This document shows, piece after piece, positions 9,201 through 18,105 of a DNA stretch of 64,000 nucleotides. The notes below the pieces were generated by a model. That model had not been told where the DNA came from. It did no database searches and saw only the letters and a program-made list of their open reading frames with translations. The DNA comes from Reinekea thalattae (GTDB taxonomy: Bacteria; Pseudomonadota; Gammaproteobacteria; Pseudomonadales; Natronospirillaceae). The stretch covers positions 1,674,001 through 1,738,000 of the forward strand of contig NZ_VKAD01000001.1 in assembly GCF_008041945.1 (NCBI RefSeq). The letters are read 5' to 3'. Numbering within the stretch: position 1 is the stretch's first letter; each line of letters starts with the position of its first letter. Position numbers and translations under genes: made by a program.

Positions 9201-10106
9201 AGCATTGGTCAACACTTCGGCGTTGTACAAAATCGCCATAGCGCCACCGTAGTTCCAAGCAGGCTCAACCGCAGCAACATTGCCTGCTTTTACAAATGGA
9301 ATCGCCTGCCAAAGGTTGGATTTATCAAGCTCAGCCTGTTGTTCAAACGGCAAATAATAGAGCGCCAATGTTTCGGCCGGTAAACGGCCTAGTTCTTTAA
9401 CACGTTTTTGAGTAACACCCCATTGAGTTGCAGGTTGTGGCATTGCAGGCTCAAAACCTAAACGCTGCAAGGCATACTGAGGGATTGAATTATCGCCATA
9501 CAGATAAATCGATTTTGTGTCGGCAAAGCGGTAGCTAATAACTTTTGGAAAATCATTATTATAGGCTGCGGCTAGCTTTTCTTTCATTGCATCAAGCTGG
9601 CTTTCCATCTGCGCTAGGCGCTGCTCGGCGTAGGCTTCTTTACCTAATGCTTTAGCCATTAGACGATAATTTTTAATCGCCGCCTCTGCATTGTTGTGAT
9701 CTTCATTATAGGTATGGAAATAAAGCACAGGCGCAATGGCTTCTAATTTTTTTTGCAAGCCAAGCTGCGGTGAAGCAATGATAATAACGTCCGGTTTTAA
9801 TTCTGCTAAACGCTCTAGGTTTGGCTCCATACGGGTACCAATATCTTCAACCGATTCTGGTACCGCAGGGCGAACAACCCATTCGCTGTATTCTTTAATG
9901 TTAGGTACAACAATCGGCGTCACACCAAGCTCTAAAACTTGCTCGGCGATATCCCAGTTCAGTGCTGCTACACGCTGCGGAGTTTTTGGCAAGGTTTGCA
10001 TACCATGACTGTCTTCAACCTGAATATCGGCAAACGCACTTACCGCAAAAGTGAAGACAGCTGCACTGAGCAGTGCTTGTTTTAATAATTTGATTTTCTT
10101 CATCAT
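9177..10106 (-). CDS. fhuD: Periplasmic ferric-siderophore binding protein (FhuD-like)
   Basis: 309 residues. Signal peptide with cleavage after AVSAFA (about residue 26), then a type III periplasmic binding fold of the TroA/FhuD group: VAALNWDIAEQVLELGVTP at the start of lobe 1 and LAELKPDVIIIASPQ. It delivers ferric siderophore to FhuB in the inner membrane. Its ATG overlaps the end of fhuC by 4 nt (ATGA), so the two are translationally coupled. The gene end carries a short tandem duplication. Confidence in the uptake role is high; the siderophore is unknown. Confidence 0.9.
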   Translation of the reverse strand: MMKKIKLLKQALLSAAVFTFAVSAFADIQVEDSHGMQTLPKTPQRVAALNWDIAEQVLELGVTPIVVPNIKEYSEWVVRPAVPESVEDIGTRMEPNLERLAELKPDVIIIASPQLGLQKKLEAIAPVLYFHTYNEDHNNAEAAIKNYRLMAKALGKEAYAEQRLAQMESQLDAMKEKLAAAYNNDFPKVISYRFADTKSIYLYGDNSIPQYALQRLGFEPAMPQPATQWGVTQKRVKELGRLPAETLALYYLPFEQQAELDKSNLWQAIPFVKAGNVAAVEPAWNYGGAMAILYNAEVLTNALLELAPK

Positions 10107-10867
10107 AAAATAACCACCTGTTCTGATCGGGTTGGGTGTGGGATAAGCTGTATTTCTGTGTTGTAAAGTTGCGACAAATTTTCTGCCGTCAGTACCGTTT
10201 TTGCTTCACCGGTAAATAAAACTTCGCCTTGCTTGAGAGCAATAACTTGGCTTGCGTAGCGCAATGCCAAATTTAAATCGTGCAAAATAACCACGATGCC
10301 GCGCTGGTTAATTTGGTTAACTGCCTTAAGCAGCTCCATCACTTGAATTTGGTATTGAATGTCGAGCGCAGAGGTTGGCTCATCTAAAATTAGCAAGCCG
10401 GATTGCTGTGCTAACAGCATCGCGATCCAAGCACGCTGACGTTCACCGCCAGAAAGCTCATCAGCCAAATGCTGTCGCAGCGCCGCCAAGCCGGTTTGAT
10501 TAATCGCCTGATCAATATATTTTTGATCCTCATCGTTCCAACGACCCAACGCGCCGCGCCAAGGGTAACGACCTAAACGGATCAACTCTTCAACATTTAA
10601 ACCTGAAACCTCGGGTAATTTTTGCGGTAAATACGCAACCTGCTGTGCCAAGATTTTTTTGTTGTAGTCAGTTACTGGTTTATCTTGCCATGCCACCGAA
10701 CCATGATCGGCCTGTAACTCTGCGGCCAGTAATTTAACCAGCGTCGACTTGCCTGAGCCGTTATGGCCTAACACGACAGTAAAGTCGCCAGCAGCAATGG
10801 TTAAATCCGGAACATTAAGAATTTTTTTTCCGTCGCGAATCACTTCAACATCAGTCAGTCGATACAC
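10103..10867 (-). CDS. fhuC: Ferric-siderophore ABC transporter ATPase (FhuC-like)
   Basis: 254-residue ABC ATPase: Walker A GHNGSGKSTLVKLLA (about residues 34-48), Q-loop YLPQKLPEVSGLNVEELI, signature LSGGERQRAWIAMLL, Walker B LLILDEPTSALD, and switch His in VVILHDLNLALRYA. The RYPWRG element after the Q-loop is typical of the FhuC/FepC group. It powers FhuB on the cytoplasmic face. It lies 2 nt after the FhuF-like gene and overlaps fhuD by 4 nt, so fhuF-fhuC-fhuD-fhuB are one transcription unit. Confidence 0.93.
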   Translation of the reverse strand: MYRLTDVEVIRDGKKILNVPDLTIAAGDFTVVLGHNGSGKSTLVKLLAAELQADHGSVAWQDKPVTDYNKKILAQQVAYLPQKLPEVSGLNVEELIRLGRYPWRGALGRWNDEDQKYIDQAINQTGLAALRQHLADELSGGERQRAWIAMLLAQQSGLLILDEPTSALDIQYQIQVMELLKAVNQINQRGIVVILHDLNLALRYASQVIALKQGEVLFTGEAKTVLTAENLSQLYNTEIQLIPHPTRSEQVVIL

Positions 10868-10869
10868 GG

Positions 10870-11622
10870 TTATTTCCTATTTATTTTTTGTCGATGTAAG
10901 CGCGGGCAGTCAGAACAGAGCTCACCACCTTGCGTTTTGTAAACCAAACAGCAACTGCGCCGCACAAAATTAAGCGAACCATCATCGGCTATATTAAACG
11001 CTGATAAATAATTTTCGGATAATGAAAAAGCCGCCAACCATTGCTTGCCCTGTTGCAAAATTTGCTCGCCGCTAAACTCCGGCTTCAATTTTTGTAACAG
11101 CACTAGATTTGCCAAAATTGAATCCGCTAACAGCACCTGAGTAAAACTTAACGGGCAACGCTTCCAGCGATCAATTTGCTCACGGTAATGATCAAAAAGT
11201 GGTTTTAATTGTTGGCCTGAGTTTTTGATAAGACTGGCTTGATTCGCACTATAAATCTGGGCACGTTCAAAACCAAAACCCATAATATAAACGCTGTGTC
11301 GTTTTTGCGAAAAGCCTTTAAACGACGGCACGCAACCAAACTCGTAAGTGCCAATCATGGCGATATAAAGCGGCTGCCATAACAACAGGCTCCAACAACG
11401 CGCCAACCAATAGCTGTGTCCGGCTTCAGGCGTTTGCTCGGCAATGGCGTCATACAGCTGCTGAATAACGGCTAGGTCTTGCTCACCACCAGCGACATCC
11501 TCTGAACGCGGCGAAGCCAACTCGCCCTTTAAATAGGGCGAAATCTGTTGGCAAGCATCGAACAGCTTTGCCAGCATCGCATCATCCGTTATGTCGTTGC
11601 TATCTAACATCAGGGCCGTCAT
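10870..11622 (-). CDS. fhuF: FhuF-like siderophore-iron reductase
   Basis: About 250 residues. The C-terminus has the FhuF-type [2Fe-2S] ligand pattern C-C-X10-C-X2-C (RSCCLVYKTQGGELCSDCP), known in E. coli FhuF, which reduces ferric hydroxamates in the cytoplasm to release iron. The central part (LLLWQPLYIAMIGTYEFG) is usual for the family. I chose the ATG at 11622 because AAGGTG lies 5 nt upstream; a GTG at 11640 is the alternative. First gene of the inner-membrane transport unit, below the receptor. Confidence 0.88.
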   Translation of the reverse strand: MTALMLDSNDITDDAMLAKLFDACQQISPYLKGELASPRSEDVAGGEQDLAVIQQLYDAIAEQTPEAGHSYWLARCWSLLLWQPLYIAMIGTYEFGCVPSFKGFSQKRHSVYIMGFGFERAQIYSANQASLIKNSGQQLKPLFDHYREQIDRWKRCPLSFTQVLLADSILANLVLLQKLKPEFSGEQILQQGKQWLAAFSLSENYLSAFNIADDGSLNFVRRSCCLVYKTQGGELCSDCPRLHRQKINRK

Positions 11623-11679
11623 ATTCACCTTATAGATCACACATCGACAAAAAAATTATCGACCTTACAAGCGCTCAAT

Positions 11680-11698
11680 AGCCCGCACAAGGCGGGCT
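11680..11698 (-). terminator. Hairpin between receptor and transport genes
   Basis: AGCCCGC (11680-11686) and GCGGGCT (11692-11698) form a 7-bp GC-rich stem with a 5-nt loop just after the receptor stop codon. On the transcribed strand no clear T-run follows, so it may be a processing or partial termination signal that lowers expression of the downstream uptake genes. Confidence 0.45.
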
Positions 11699-11727
11699 AA
11701 AATTTTTTATCTAATTAAGCTAACCGA

Positions 11728-13890
11728 TTAGAATTTAATATTTAAATTCGCAGTGATATTTCGCTCTGCGCCATACCAGCAATTTTCTGAATCGTAACAG
11801 CTGTAATACTCTTCATCGAGTAGGTTATTTACCACAACACTAACCGTCGCATCTTCAACCTTTGGAATCACTGAGCCTAAGTTATAGCCAAGTGATAAAT
11901 CGAATAACGTATAGTCAGGCACGGTACCTGTGTTAGCTGCGTCAATCTGCATTTCGCCAACGTAGCGGACACCACCGCCGATACGCGTACCGGCTAATAT
12001 TCCACCGTCAACAAAGTAATTGGCCCACAGGCTAGCACTGTGTTCTGGAACCCAGATAGGCTGCTTACCTTCATAACCATTGTCGTCATCTTCCGTGATT
12101 TCCATATTAATGTAAGTATAGCTAGCCGCTAAGTTAAGGCTCGGAGTTAAAGCAATTTTTGCGTCTAACTCAGCACCTTGAGAAACCAACTCACCTACCT
12201 GTAGGTATGGTGCGTAAACGTTGCTCGGGTCTGGCAATAGCGCATCGGTTTTAGTGATATGGAATGCAGAGCCAGTAAATTCGACATTGCCCGCGTAAGG
12301 AGCATATTTAATACCGGCTTCTAGTTGCTGACCTAACTCTGGCTCGTAGGCATTGCCGTCAGAGTCTGTTCCTGCGGCAGGTTCAAAGCTCGTCGCATAG
12401 CTAGCAAAAGGCGACAGACCATTTGCAAATTCATACAGTGAGCCTACTCGGTAAGAGAATGCTTGGTGATCGGCGTCACTTTCATATACAACGTCATAAG
12501 TAAAGTCTTCAAAATAGCTGCTGCTTTGATAATCATCATAGCGGCCACCTGCAATCACCACGAGCGAACCTAAGCGAAGCTGATCTTGGAAGTACACACC
12601 AAGCTGCTCAACTTCAACATCGTCAACGGCGACATAACTTTCAACTACCGTGTCGGTATCGAGCAAATAATTATCCGCATCGAAAATGTTAAAGCCGTAG
12701 AAAGATGCGTCGGTTGTATAGTATTCACTATAGTCACTTACACCGCTGGTAGATTGGTAATCTAGACCTGCTAGTAAACTATGCGTTATTGGGCCGGTAG
12801 TGATTAAACCCGATAACTGGTTATCGATCGCTATCGATGACAACTCTTCATCGGTGCTATAAATATTACGCGCCAACTCTCCTGTAGATTCATCAAATAC
12901 ACCGGATTGATGATAAGTATTTTGCTGAGCTAAAGCGCCATCTGTGTATCGAGCATTCTGTAAGAAGCTCCAGTTTTTAGATAGCTCGTGGCTAATCTTA
13001 TAACCCAGCATTAGCACTTGGCGATCGAACTCATCCCAGTTGGCATCACCTGCGTAAGTAGAAGAATCGGTTGAGCCGTTAGCGTTGTCGTAAATCATTC
13101 CAGAAGCAGGCAACGCTGAATTCATACCCATACTTGGATCGTTCTGATAATAGGCATTCACATTAATGAGCGTTTTGTCGCTGACATTCCAGTCTACTGA
13201 AGGAGCGATTAAATAAGACTCTTCTTCTGTGGTATCGACCTGACCTTCTTTATAACTGCCCTTAGCAATTAACCGATAGTTAAAGTCGCTATCGCCAACT
13301 TGTCCTGTGGTATCTACAGAGCCTTGACGCAACAAACCCGTACCAGTGGCAAGGTTAACTTCGGTAGAGCTAACGCTGCTAGGTGCTTTAGCGATAATGT
13401 TCACCATGCCGCCCGGTGGCATTGTGCCATACAGCACCGATGTTGGGCCTTTAAAGACTTCAAGCTGCTCAATAGCAACAGGGTCAATTTGCGGCTGTAA
13501 ATTCCAGCCATTCAACGGGCTTAGAACGAGGCCATCGTAGTAGCTACGATCCACATCAAAGCCACGAATATTGAAAGTATCGTACATAGTTACACCGCCG
13601 CCACGCACTTCTGTATTAACGCCTGGCGTAAAACGTAATGCTTGGGTAACAGAATCCGCGGCTTGTTGCGCGATTTCTTCCGCACTAATAATGCTAATGC
13701 CTTGCGGTGTTTCTTCTGGGCGCAACGATGTTTTGGTGGCTGTGTTGCGGTAGGTTTCGCCTTTAACTTCAATGGTTTCGGTTTCTTGCTCGGCGCCATA
13801 GGCTGGCACTGCAAGCGCTAGAGCTGCCGAAGCAACAGCAATACTAACGGCAAGTTGTTTTAAACCTGCGTATTCAGGAATTCGGTTCAT
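11728..13890 (-). CDS. TonB-dependent siderophore receptor
   Basis: 720-residue outer-membrane beta-barrel. Signal peptide ends near AVPAYGAEQ; a TonB box-like ETIEVKG follows. The plug domain (about residues 60-175) includes TPQGISIISAEEIAQQ, FNIRGFDVDRSYYDG and VEVFKGPTSVLYG-like EVFKGPTSVLYGTMPPGG. The barrel ends in a terminal Phe (ITANLNIKF), required for outer-membrane insertion. This is the ferrichrome/FhuA-like siderophore group, and the context indicates hydroxamates. The ATG at 13890 has a strong GAGGGTGGAAG site; an ORF start 17 codons earlier lacks one. A Fur box lies at 13938-13956. Confidence 0.93.
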   Translation of the reverse strand: MNRIPEYAGLKQLAVSIAVASAALALAVPAYGAEQETETIEVKGETYRNTATKTSLRPEETPQGISIISAEEIAQQAADSVTQALRFTPGVNTEVRGGGVTMYDTFNIRGFDVDRSYYDGLVLSPLNGWNLQPQIDPVAIEQLEVFKGPTSVLYGTMPPGGMVNIIAKAPSSVSSTEVNLATGTGLLRQGSVDTTGQVGDSDFNYRLIAKGSYKEGQVDTTEEESYLIAPSVDWNVSDKTLINVNAYYQNDPSMGMNSALPASGMIYDNANGSTDSSTYAGDANWDEFDRQVLMLGYKISHELSKNWSFLQNARYTDGALAQQNTYHQSGVFDESTGELARNIYSTDEELSSIAIDNQLSGLITTGPITHSLLAGLDYQSTSGVSDYSEYYTTDASFYGFNIFDADNYLLDTDTVVESYVAVDDVEVEQLGVYFQDQLRLGSLVVIAGGRYDDYQSSSYFEDFTYDVVYESDADHQAFSYRVGSLYEFANGLSPFASYATSFEPAAGTDSDGNAYEPELGQQLEAGIKYAPYAGNVEFTGSAFHITKTDALLPDPSNVYAPYLQVGELVSQGAELDAKIALTPSLNLAASYTYINMEITEDDDNGYEGKQPIWVPEHSASLWANYFVDGGILAGTRIGGGVRYVGEMQIDAANTGTVPDYTLFDLSLGYNLGSVIPKVEDATVSVVVNNLLDEEYYSCYDSENCWYGAERNITANLNIKF

Positions 13891-13937
13891 GATACTTCCA
13901 CCCTCAAGGGATTTGTAAGTGATAAGCAGACTCTTGT

Positions 13938-13956
13938 GCAAATGAGAATCATTAGC
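13938..13956 (-). promoter_or_regulatory. Fur box upstream of the siderophore receptor
   Basis: GCAAATGAGAATCATTAGC matches the 19-bp Fur consensus GATAATGATAATCATTATC at 15 positions by my count. It lies about 50 nt before the receptor start, so the uptake operon should be repressed by iron through Fur. Confidence 0.82.
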
Positions 13957-14057
13957 AAAATAGTACCGCTGAACCGATCCATAAAATTAACAATTTGGTG
14001 CAACTTTGCAGTTTGTTTGAATTTTTTAAGCAGAGAGCTGAGATAAGGCTCGGTGGC

Positions 14058-14097
14058 TAGAAACGAATAATTAGAAGCGAATGAGAAACGAATAAAG
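14058..14097. repeat. Three degenerate 13-14-bp tandem units beside the AraC gene end
   Basis: TAGAAACGAATAAT (14058), TAGAAGCGAATGA (14072) and GAAACGAATAAAG (14085) follow each other and stop 2 nt from the end of the AraC-family gene. Non-coding. Confidence 0.65.
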
Positions 14098-14099
14098 TG

Positions 14100-14993
14100 C
14101 TAGAGGCTGATAATCGGCAGCCAATACTCTGCTTTGACCTCTTTTCGAGTGGAGTCGTAAGGCGGGTAATAGATTTCAATTTCGTAAACATCGTCCAAGC
14201 CAGCATAGCCAGAAGCCGGCAACCAAGAAGCCATCAACCAAATAATGGCTTTATGGAATTGCTCGACTGGGCCCTGATAAGGCAATACCGCGTAATCGTG
14301 CTCTAGCGTGCGTTTGTGTTCAATGCCATCGCCGACCAGCACCGCATCGATATGGTCAGCATCTATTCCGGCCCAATACCGTAGCTCGCCTTGAATACGC
14401 TGACTAAAACCGTCGATTAGACCAATGTGCGGCACTTGCCGTAAAGCCTCATTCGGCAAACGGCCAAAAAAATCATCCCACGCACGCGGCACGCTGATGC
14501 CAAAATCGGGCTCGGCCGAGAGCAACCCTTTAACTGTGTAAGGCGAACCAACAAAGTCGAATGATTTACCGCGCTCTAAACGCACCTGATAAAGCGACGC
14601 TTCAGGGTATTGAGCAAACTGGTCGTCTGGTTTTTTCAGTGGCGTTTTCACGCCAGTAAGAACACCACGGCTGCGATATTCTTTTGGTGAACAGCCAAAA
14701 AACTGTTTAAAGGCTCGGCTGAAGGTGATTTCTGAACTAAAACCAAACTCCAGCGCGATATCCATAATCCGATGATCAGTCACTAACAGCTGTTCCGCGC
14801 ATCGACTGAGTTTTATTTCGCGCACATATTGCGCCACGCTGTAGCCGGTATAGTCCTGAAACACCCGCTGCAACTGCCAACGCGACCAACAGCTGTGCTC
14901 AGCCAAGCCTTCTAAAGTGAGCGACTGACGAATGTTCTGATGGATGTGGTCCAAAACCTTTTCTATTCGGTTGAAGGTTGCGGCTGCAGGCAC
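14100..14993 (-). CDS. AraC-family regulator with C-terminal GyrI-like domain (Rob/SoxS type)
   Basis: 297 residues. N-terminal AraC-type double helix-turn-helix (about 8-108: LEGLAEHSCWSRWQLQRVFQ and IALEFGFSSEITFSRAFKQF), then a GyrI/BmrR-type effector-binding domain (about 125-297), the order found in Rob-like regulators. It may sense a small ligand such as a siderophore or toxic compound. A Fur box lies 40-60 nt upstream and the receptor gene is next on the same strand, so it is probably an iron-regulated activator of the uptake locus (inference). ATG at 14993 chosen as the first Met; the HTH starts soon after. Confidence 0.88.
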   Translation of the reverse strand: MPAAATFNRIEKVLDHIHQNIRQSLTLEGLAEHSCWSRWQLQRVFQDYTGYSVAQYVREIKLSRCAEQLLVTDHRIMDIALEFGFSSEITFSRAFKQFFGCSPKEYRSRGVLTGVKTPLKKPDDQFAQYPEASLYQVRLERGKSFDFVGSPYTVKGLLSAEPDFGISVPRAWDDFFGRLPNEALRQVPHIGLIDGFSQRIQGELRYWAGIDADHIDAVLVGDGIEHKRTLEHDYAVLPYQGPVEQFHKAIIWLMASWLPASGYAGLDDVYEIEIYYPPYDSTRKEVKAEYWLPIISL

Positions 14994-15033
14994 GGCTATT
15001 ACTCGTGATGACGGAATGGCGTTATGATAACGC

Positions 15034-15052
15034 GAAAATGAGAATGATTATA
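15034..15052 (-). promoter_or_regulatory. Fur box upstream of the AraC regulator
   Basis: GAAAATGAGAATGATTATA matches the Fur 19-bp consensus at 15 positions by my count. It sits between the AraC gene (start 14993) and the divergent DMT transporter, so it could regulate either, but the regulator is much closer. Confidence 0.75.
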
Positions 15053-15192
15053 TTTTATATTCTAATAAGTCGATGGTCTTTTGCTATATAAAACGCCCCT
15101 CGACTAGCCTGAACCCTGTTATAACCTTTAACTCACCCAACATTGCTTTATGTTACTCTTGTGACAAATCATCAATACCTGCCGACATCTAT

Positions 15193-16107
15193 ATGACTCA
15201 AAACAGCTCTTCTCACCTACCGCAATGGTTGGCGGTTACCATTTTAATTAGTGTTGCCACCATGTTTGCAGGCAATCATGTTGCCGCCCGACTTGCTTTC
15301 GATAGTGGCGCAGGCCTTATGATCGCGTTAATTGCCCGCAGCGGATTTGCCTTAATCATTATGGTCAGTCTGGTTATTTGGCAAGGCCATTCGATTCGCA
15401 TTCCAAAAGGTAAGCGCCGCTACCAACTTCTTCTAGGAGTTATGATTACACTACAAAGCCTGTGTTTGTATTCTTCTGTCGCGCGCATTCCTGTTCCCAT
15501 TGCTTTATTGCTCGTTAACTCTTGGCCAATTGTTTATACGCTTCTTAACTGGGTGCTTTCAGGCGTACGACCAACGCGTTTTTTTGTGATGGTTTTAGCC
15601 ATGATCAGCTTCGGCCTGCTATTAGTTTTAAATATTCCACAGCTGTTATCTGGAAGTCACACACAGGATGAAAACTGGGCGTCTGGTGTTACCTTAGGTG
15701 CAATGTCTGGTTTCTTTCTCGCAGTCGCGATGCGCTTAATGGACAATCAACTTTCTCAAATAAGCGGCTCTGTTCGCAGTAGTTTTTCAATGCTGCTTGT
15801 GTTTTCAGTTATATTAATTGCTGGGTTTGCGGATATTGTACCCAATGGCATGGCATTACCAACGCACTCCATCGGCTGGGTCGGCCTTGGCGCATTAGCG
15901 TTGCTCTATGGTGCAGGCTCATCGCTTCTATTTATTCTTCTGCCACATTTAAATATGGCGCGTAACGCACCTATCGTAAACTTCGAACCCGTTGCTTCTT
16001 TGTTTTTAAGCTTCTGGATTTTGAGCCAGATGCTAACCTTTATTCAATTAGTTGGCGGCGCCATCGTTATGACGGGCATCTTGTTATTAAGTTTTTCTAA
16101 ACGCTGA
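15193..16107 (+). CDS. DMT-superfamily (EamA) transporter
   Basis: 304-residue integral membrane protein with about ten hydrophobic segments in two EamA repeats. It begins MTQNSSSHLPQWLAVTI at an ATG (15193); an open frame 40 codons longer has no membrane or signal character. Conserved traits include FAGNHVAARLAF in helix 1 and PIVNFEPVASLFLSFWIL near the end. Such proteins export amino acids or other metabolites; the substrate here is unknown. It is divergent from the Fur-boxed AraC gene, with more than 100 nt between the Fur box and its start. Confidence 0.85.
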   Translation: MTQNSSSHLPQWLAVTILISVATMFAGNHVAARLAFDSGAGLMIALIARSGFALIIMVSLVIWQGHSIRIPKGKRRYQLLLGVMITLQSLCLYSSVARIPVPIALLLVNSWPIVYTLLNWVLSGVRPTRFFVMVLAMISFGLLLVLNIPQLLSGSHTQDENWASGVTLGAMSGFFLAVAMRLMDNQLSQISGSVRSSFSMLLVFSVILIAGFADIVPNGMALPTHSIGWVGLGALALLYGAGSSLLFILLPHLNMARNAPIVNFEPVASLFLSFWILSQMLTFIQLVGGAIVMTGILLLSFSKR

Positions 16108-16139
16108 TTGAAGGCTCTGGCCCCTTTGATTCCTAATGT

Positions 16140-16655
16140 TTATAACGTACTTATAAAGGCCGTGATTTTTTTAAGGGGCTCACCTGAATGGTAATGTATT
16201 AGTTGAATATTTAGCTTTGAGCTTATTCTAATAGCCATTTCAAGCTCTGCATCTTGAAGTTGCTGCAATAGTTCTATATCAAATGTTGCGCCGTCTCTTT
16301 CTTTTAACCTGCTGTGAATGGTTTTTACATCGCAAGTTAGGACGACAACGGCTGAGAGGTTCAAGGATTCAAATACACTATCTTTGAGCCTTAAAACAGA
16401 GTTACTTTTATCGATAAGGCAGAAATGACCATCTAACAATAATTTTTTATCTGAAATTTGATTCAATGCTTCAATTAGTACTAGTTGATTCCGTTCAGCC
16501 TTATCTATAGCTTTCGATGTTTCTATGTACTCTGAATTTGCTTTTATAAGAGAACTGCATGAATAGTGTTTAATTGCCACGTCTTCCTGTATTTTTTTGC
16601 AAAAAGTTGTTTTTCCAACTCCATGTATACCTGCAATAAACACTATTTTTTTCAT
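16140..16655 (-). CDS. P-loop NTPase, predicted small-molecule or nucleic-acid kinase
   Basis: 171-residue P-loop protein. Walker A is GIHGVGKTTFCKKI (about residues 8-21). A likely substrate/Mg site is LLLDGHFCLID (Asp-Gly-His), followed by the arginine-containing LKERDGATFDIELL, a lid-like segment as in adenylate-kinase-type enzymes. The ATG at 16655 puts MKKIVFIAGIHG at the N-terminus. It lies 1 nt after the ASCH-like gene, last of the three-gene AT-rich cassette. Nothing shows its substrate. It could phosphorylate a nucleotide, an RNA end or an antibiotic; this is open. Confidence 0.75.
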   Translation of the reverse strand: MKKIVFIAGIHGVGKTTFCKKIQEDVAIKHYSCSSLIKANSEYIETSKAIDKAERNQLVLIEALNQISDKKLLLDGHFCLIDKSNSVLRLKDSVFESLNLSAVVVLTCDVKTIHSRLKERDGATFDIELLQQLQDAELEMAIRISSKLNIQLIHYHSGEPLKKITAFISTL

Positions 16656-16656
16656 A

Positions 16657-17055
16657 TTATGCCATCTTTGGAAACATATCGTCATTTAAGTAGCTGAATG
16701 ATTGTGGAGCGGTCACTTTTTTCGATAACTGACTAAGCTTAATGGGAGTGTCATACTTAATAACATCGGCTATCTCAATAGCGTAAGCTTTTTTTCTGCC
16801 TATAAAATAGGAATCAAAAAAGCTTTTCTGTATTCCAGAACTTTTTTTAGTTTTTTTCCATATTAATTCAGGTGAATTGTCATGTATTTGTTCGATTGAA
16901 AACTCACCAACTATTTTTCCTTCAGGCATTGTTGAGTAAATGACGATTTTTTTAATATCGTTCCTTTTGAATATGGACTTTCTATACTCAAACTTCTTCT
17001 CGCCTGAAAATATTCTTTCAACATATTCTGGCTTAATTGATAATAAAACGTTCAT
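16657..17055 (-). CDS. ASCH/PUA-like domain protein
   Basis: 132-residue protein whose N-terminus (MNVLLSIKPEYVERIFSGEKKFEYRK from the ATG at 17055) is the hallmark of ASCH-like PUA-superfamily domains: a short strand, the helix with the conserved Lys-Pro, then GEKxxEYR. Such domains bind RNA or modified bases. Later comes KIVIYSTMPEGKIVGEFSI, the second conserved strand pair. ATG 17055 is preferred over ATG 17061 because AGG lies at proper distance. It overlaps the GNAT gene by 23 nt and almost touches the NTPase gene, so the three are co-translated. Confidence 0.72.
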   Translation of the reverse strand: MNVLLSIKPEYVERIFSGEKKFEYRKSIFKRNDIKKIVIYSTMPEGKIVGEFSIEQIHDNSPELIWKKTKKSSGIQKSFFDSYFIGRKKAYAIEIADVIKYDTPIKLSQLSKKVTAPQSFSYLNDDMFPKMA

Positions 17056-18085
17056 TGACATTACCTAGTCCTAGCATTTTTAAATAATTAGAATGACTTA
17101 CTTCTAATAGGTTTATTCTTTCATCCAAGATGCAACCCTCTTCAATAAGTTGCCCTCTTGTTACTCTGTTCTTAAATGCCGTGTTATATGTGAATCTTAT
17201 AATGTTGGGGTATCTTTTTGAATTGTAAAAAGAAACTAATTCGTTTTCTGTAAAGACTGAATAAGCCGATGTATACCTTAGGAAATCGTCGAGAGTGTCA
17301 AACTCATTGATTGATCTTACTTCCTCAACTACGCATAGTGATGTTATAACTGATCGATACCATGCTTGACCAGGGCGATCACTGGTACGATATATTATTA
17401 AACCATCACCTCTTCTTAGATTCTGAACGCCGTGCGCAGCGCACAAATAAATTTTATGAATGCTATTTGTATGTGAGACATCTTGGATTATATCGTATGT
17501 TTCATTATTTAAAATTGAATCCGGTAACATTCTAGTGTGATAGTCTGGGTATATTGAAAGTAAATACTTTCTAGAGTTAGAGCTAACCATTGGATAGTTT
17601 TCTAACATATCTGTTTTAGTGTTATACATGTCTTTTGTTAAGACATTTTCTATTCCATTCGATGTCATCTTTGACCCGTGTATAACAAAGCCATATCTCT
17701 GAAATAGATTCATTAAATAGTCGTGTTTTGAAAACACGGTGACATATATATTGTCTGAATTAAACTCAAATGCGAGATCAAACATTTTTTTAATAAACCG
17801 CTCACCACGCCTTGTACCAACTGATTCAAATTTAAATGTACCAATTTTTAAATGTTTACCATTTGGTAGAGATGGTGAAATGTCGTTCACTTCTCCATCT
17901 TCTATTTTTAGGTACATAAAACCTTCGATACCGTTGCTAGTATTGTAAAGAACATAAGCAGATGATCCTTCATTTGCTTTTTTCATAAACCAGTCAGAGA
18001 ATTCAGTGTAATCAGCTTTGAGACTGTCAAAAAAAATATCGTTTAAATTAATGTTCGAGAAGTTTTGGTATACGAGGTTTTCCAT
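17033..18085 (-). CDS. GNAT-like acetyltransferase fused to a PUA/EVE-like C-terminal domain
   Basis: 350 residues. The N-terminal half (about 1-150) has GNAT character: an acceptor strand YLKIEDGEV, then SVGTRRGERFIKKMFDLA as the acetyl-CoA-binding turn and helix, and LFQRYGFVIHG as the final GNAT strand-helix. The C-terminal half (about 195-340) contains RRGDGLIIYRTSDRPGQAWY then RSVITSLCVVEEV, which looks like a PUA/EVE-type beta-barrel. Visibly AT-rich compared with flanking genes, suggesting transfer. First gene of the GNAT/ASCH/NTPase cassette; a perfect hairpin lies 20 nt upstream. An RNA-acetylating enzyme is one possibility (inference). Confidence 0.68.
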   Translation of the reverse strand: MENLVYQNFSNINLNDIFFDSLKADYTEFSDWFMKKANEGSSAYVLYNTSNGIEGFMYLKIEDGEVNDISPSLPNGKHLKIGTFKFESVGTRRGERFIKKMFDLAFEFNSDNIYVTVFSKHDYLMNLFQRYGFVIHGSKMTSNGIENVLTKDMYNTKTDMLENYPMVSSNSRKYLLSIYPDYHTRMLPDSILNNETYDIIQDVSHTNSIHKIYLCAAHGVQNLRRGDGLIIYRTSDRPGQAWYRSVITSLCVVEEVRSINEFDTLDDFLRYTSAYSVFTENELVSFYNSKRYPNIIRFTYNTAFKNRVTRGQLIEEGCILDERINLLEVSHSNYLKMLGLGNVNERFIIN

Positions 18086-18105
18086 GATTATCCCTTTTTA
18101 AAATG

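Noticed and set aside
10749-10973. Small plus-strand frames inside the iron operon
   Set aside because: All antisense to well-supported genes with clear motifs.
17855-17870. TTTACCATTTGGTAGA, nearly the RutR-like palindrome, inside the GNAT gene
   Set aside because: Lies within coding sequence far from any start codon, with one mismatch in an AT-rich gene; chance is the simpler explanation.
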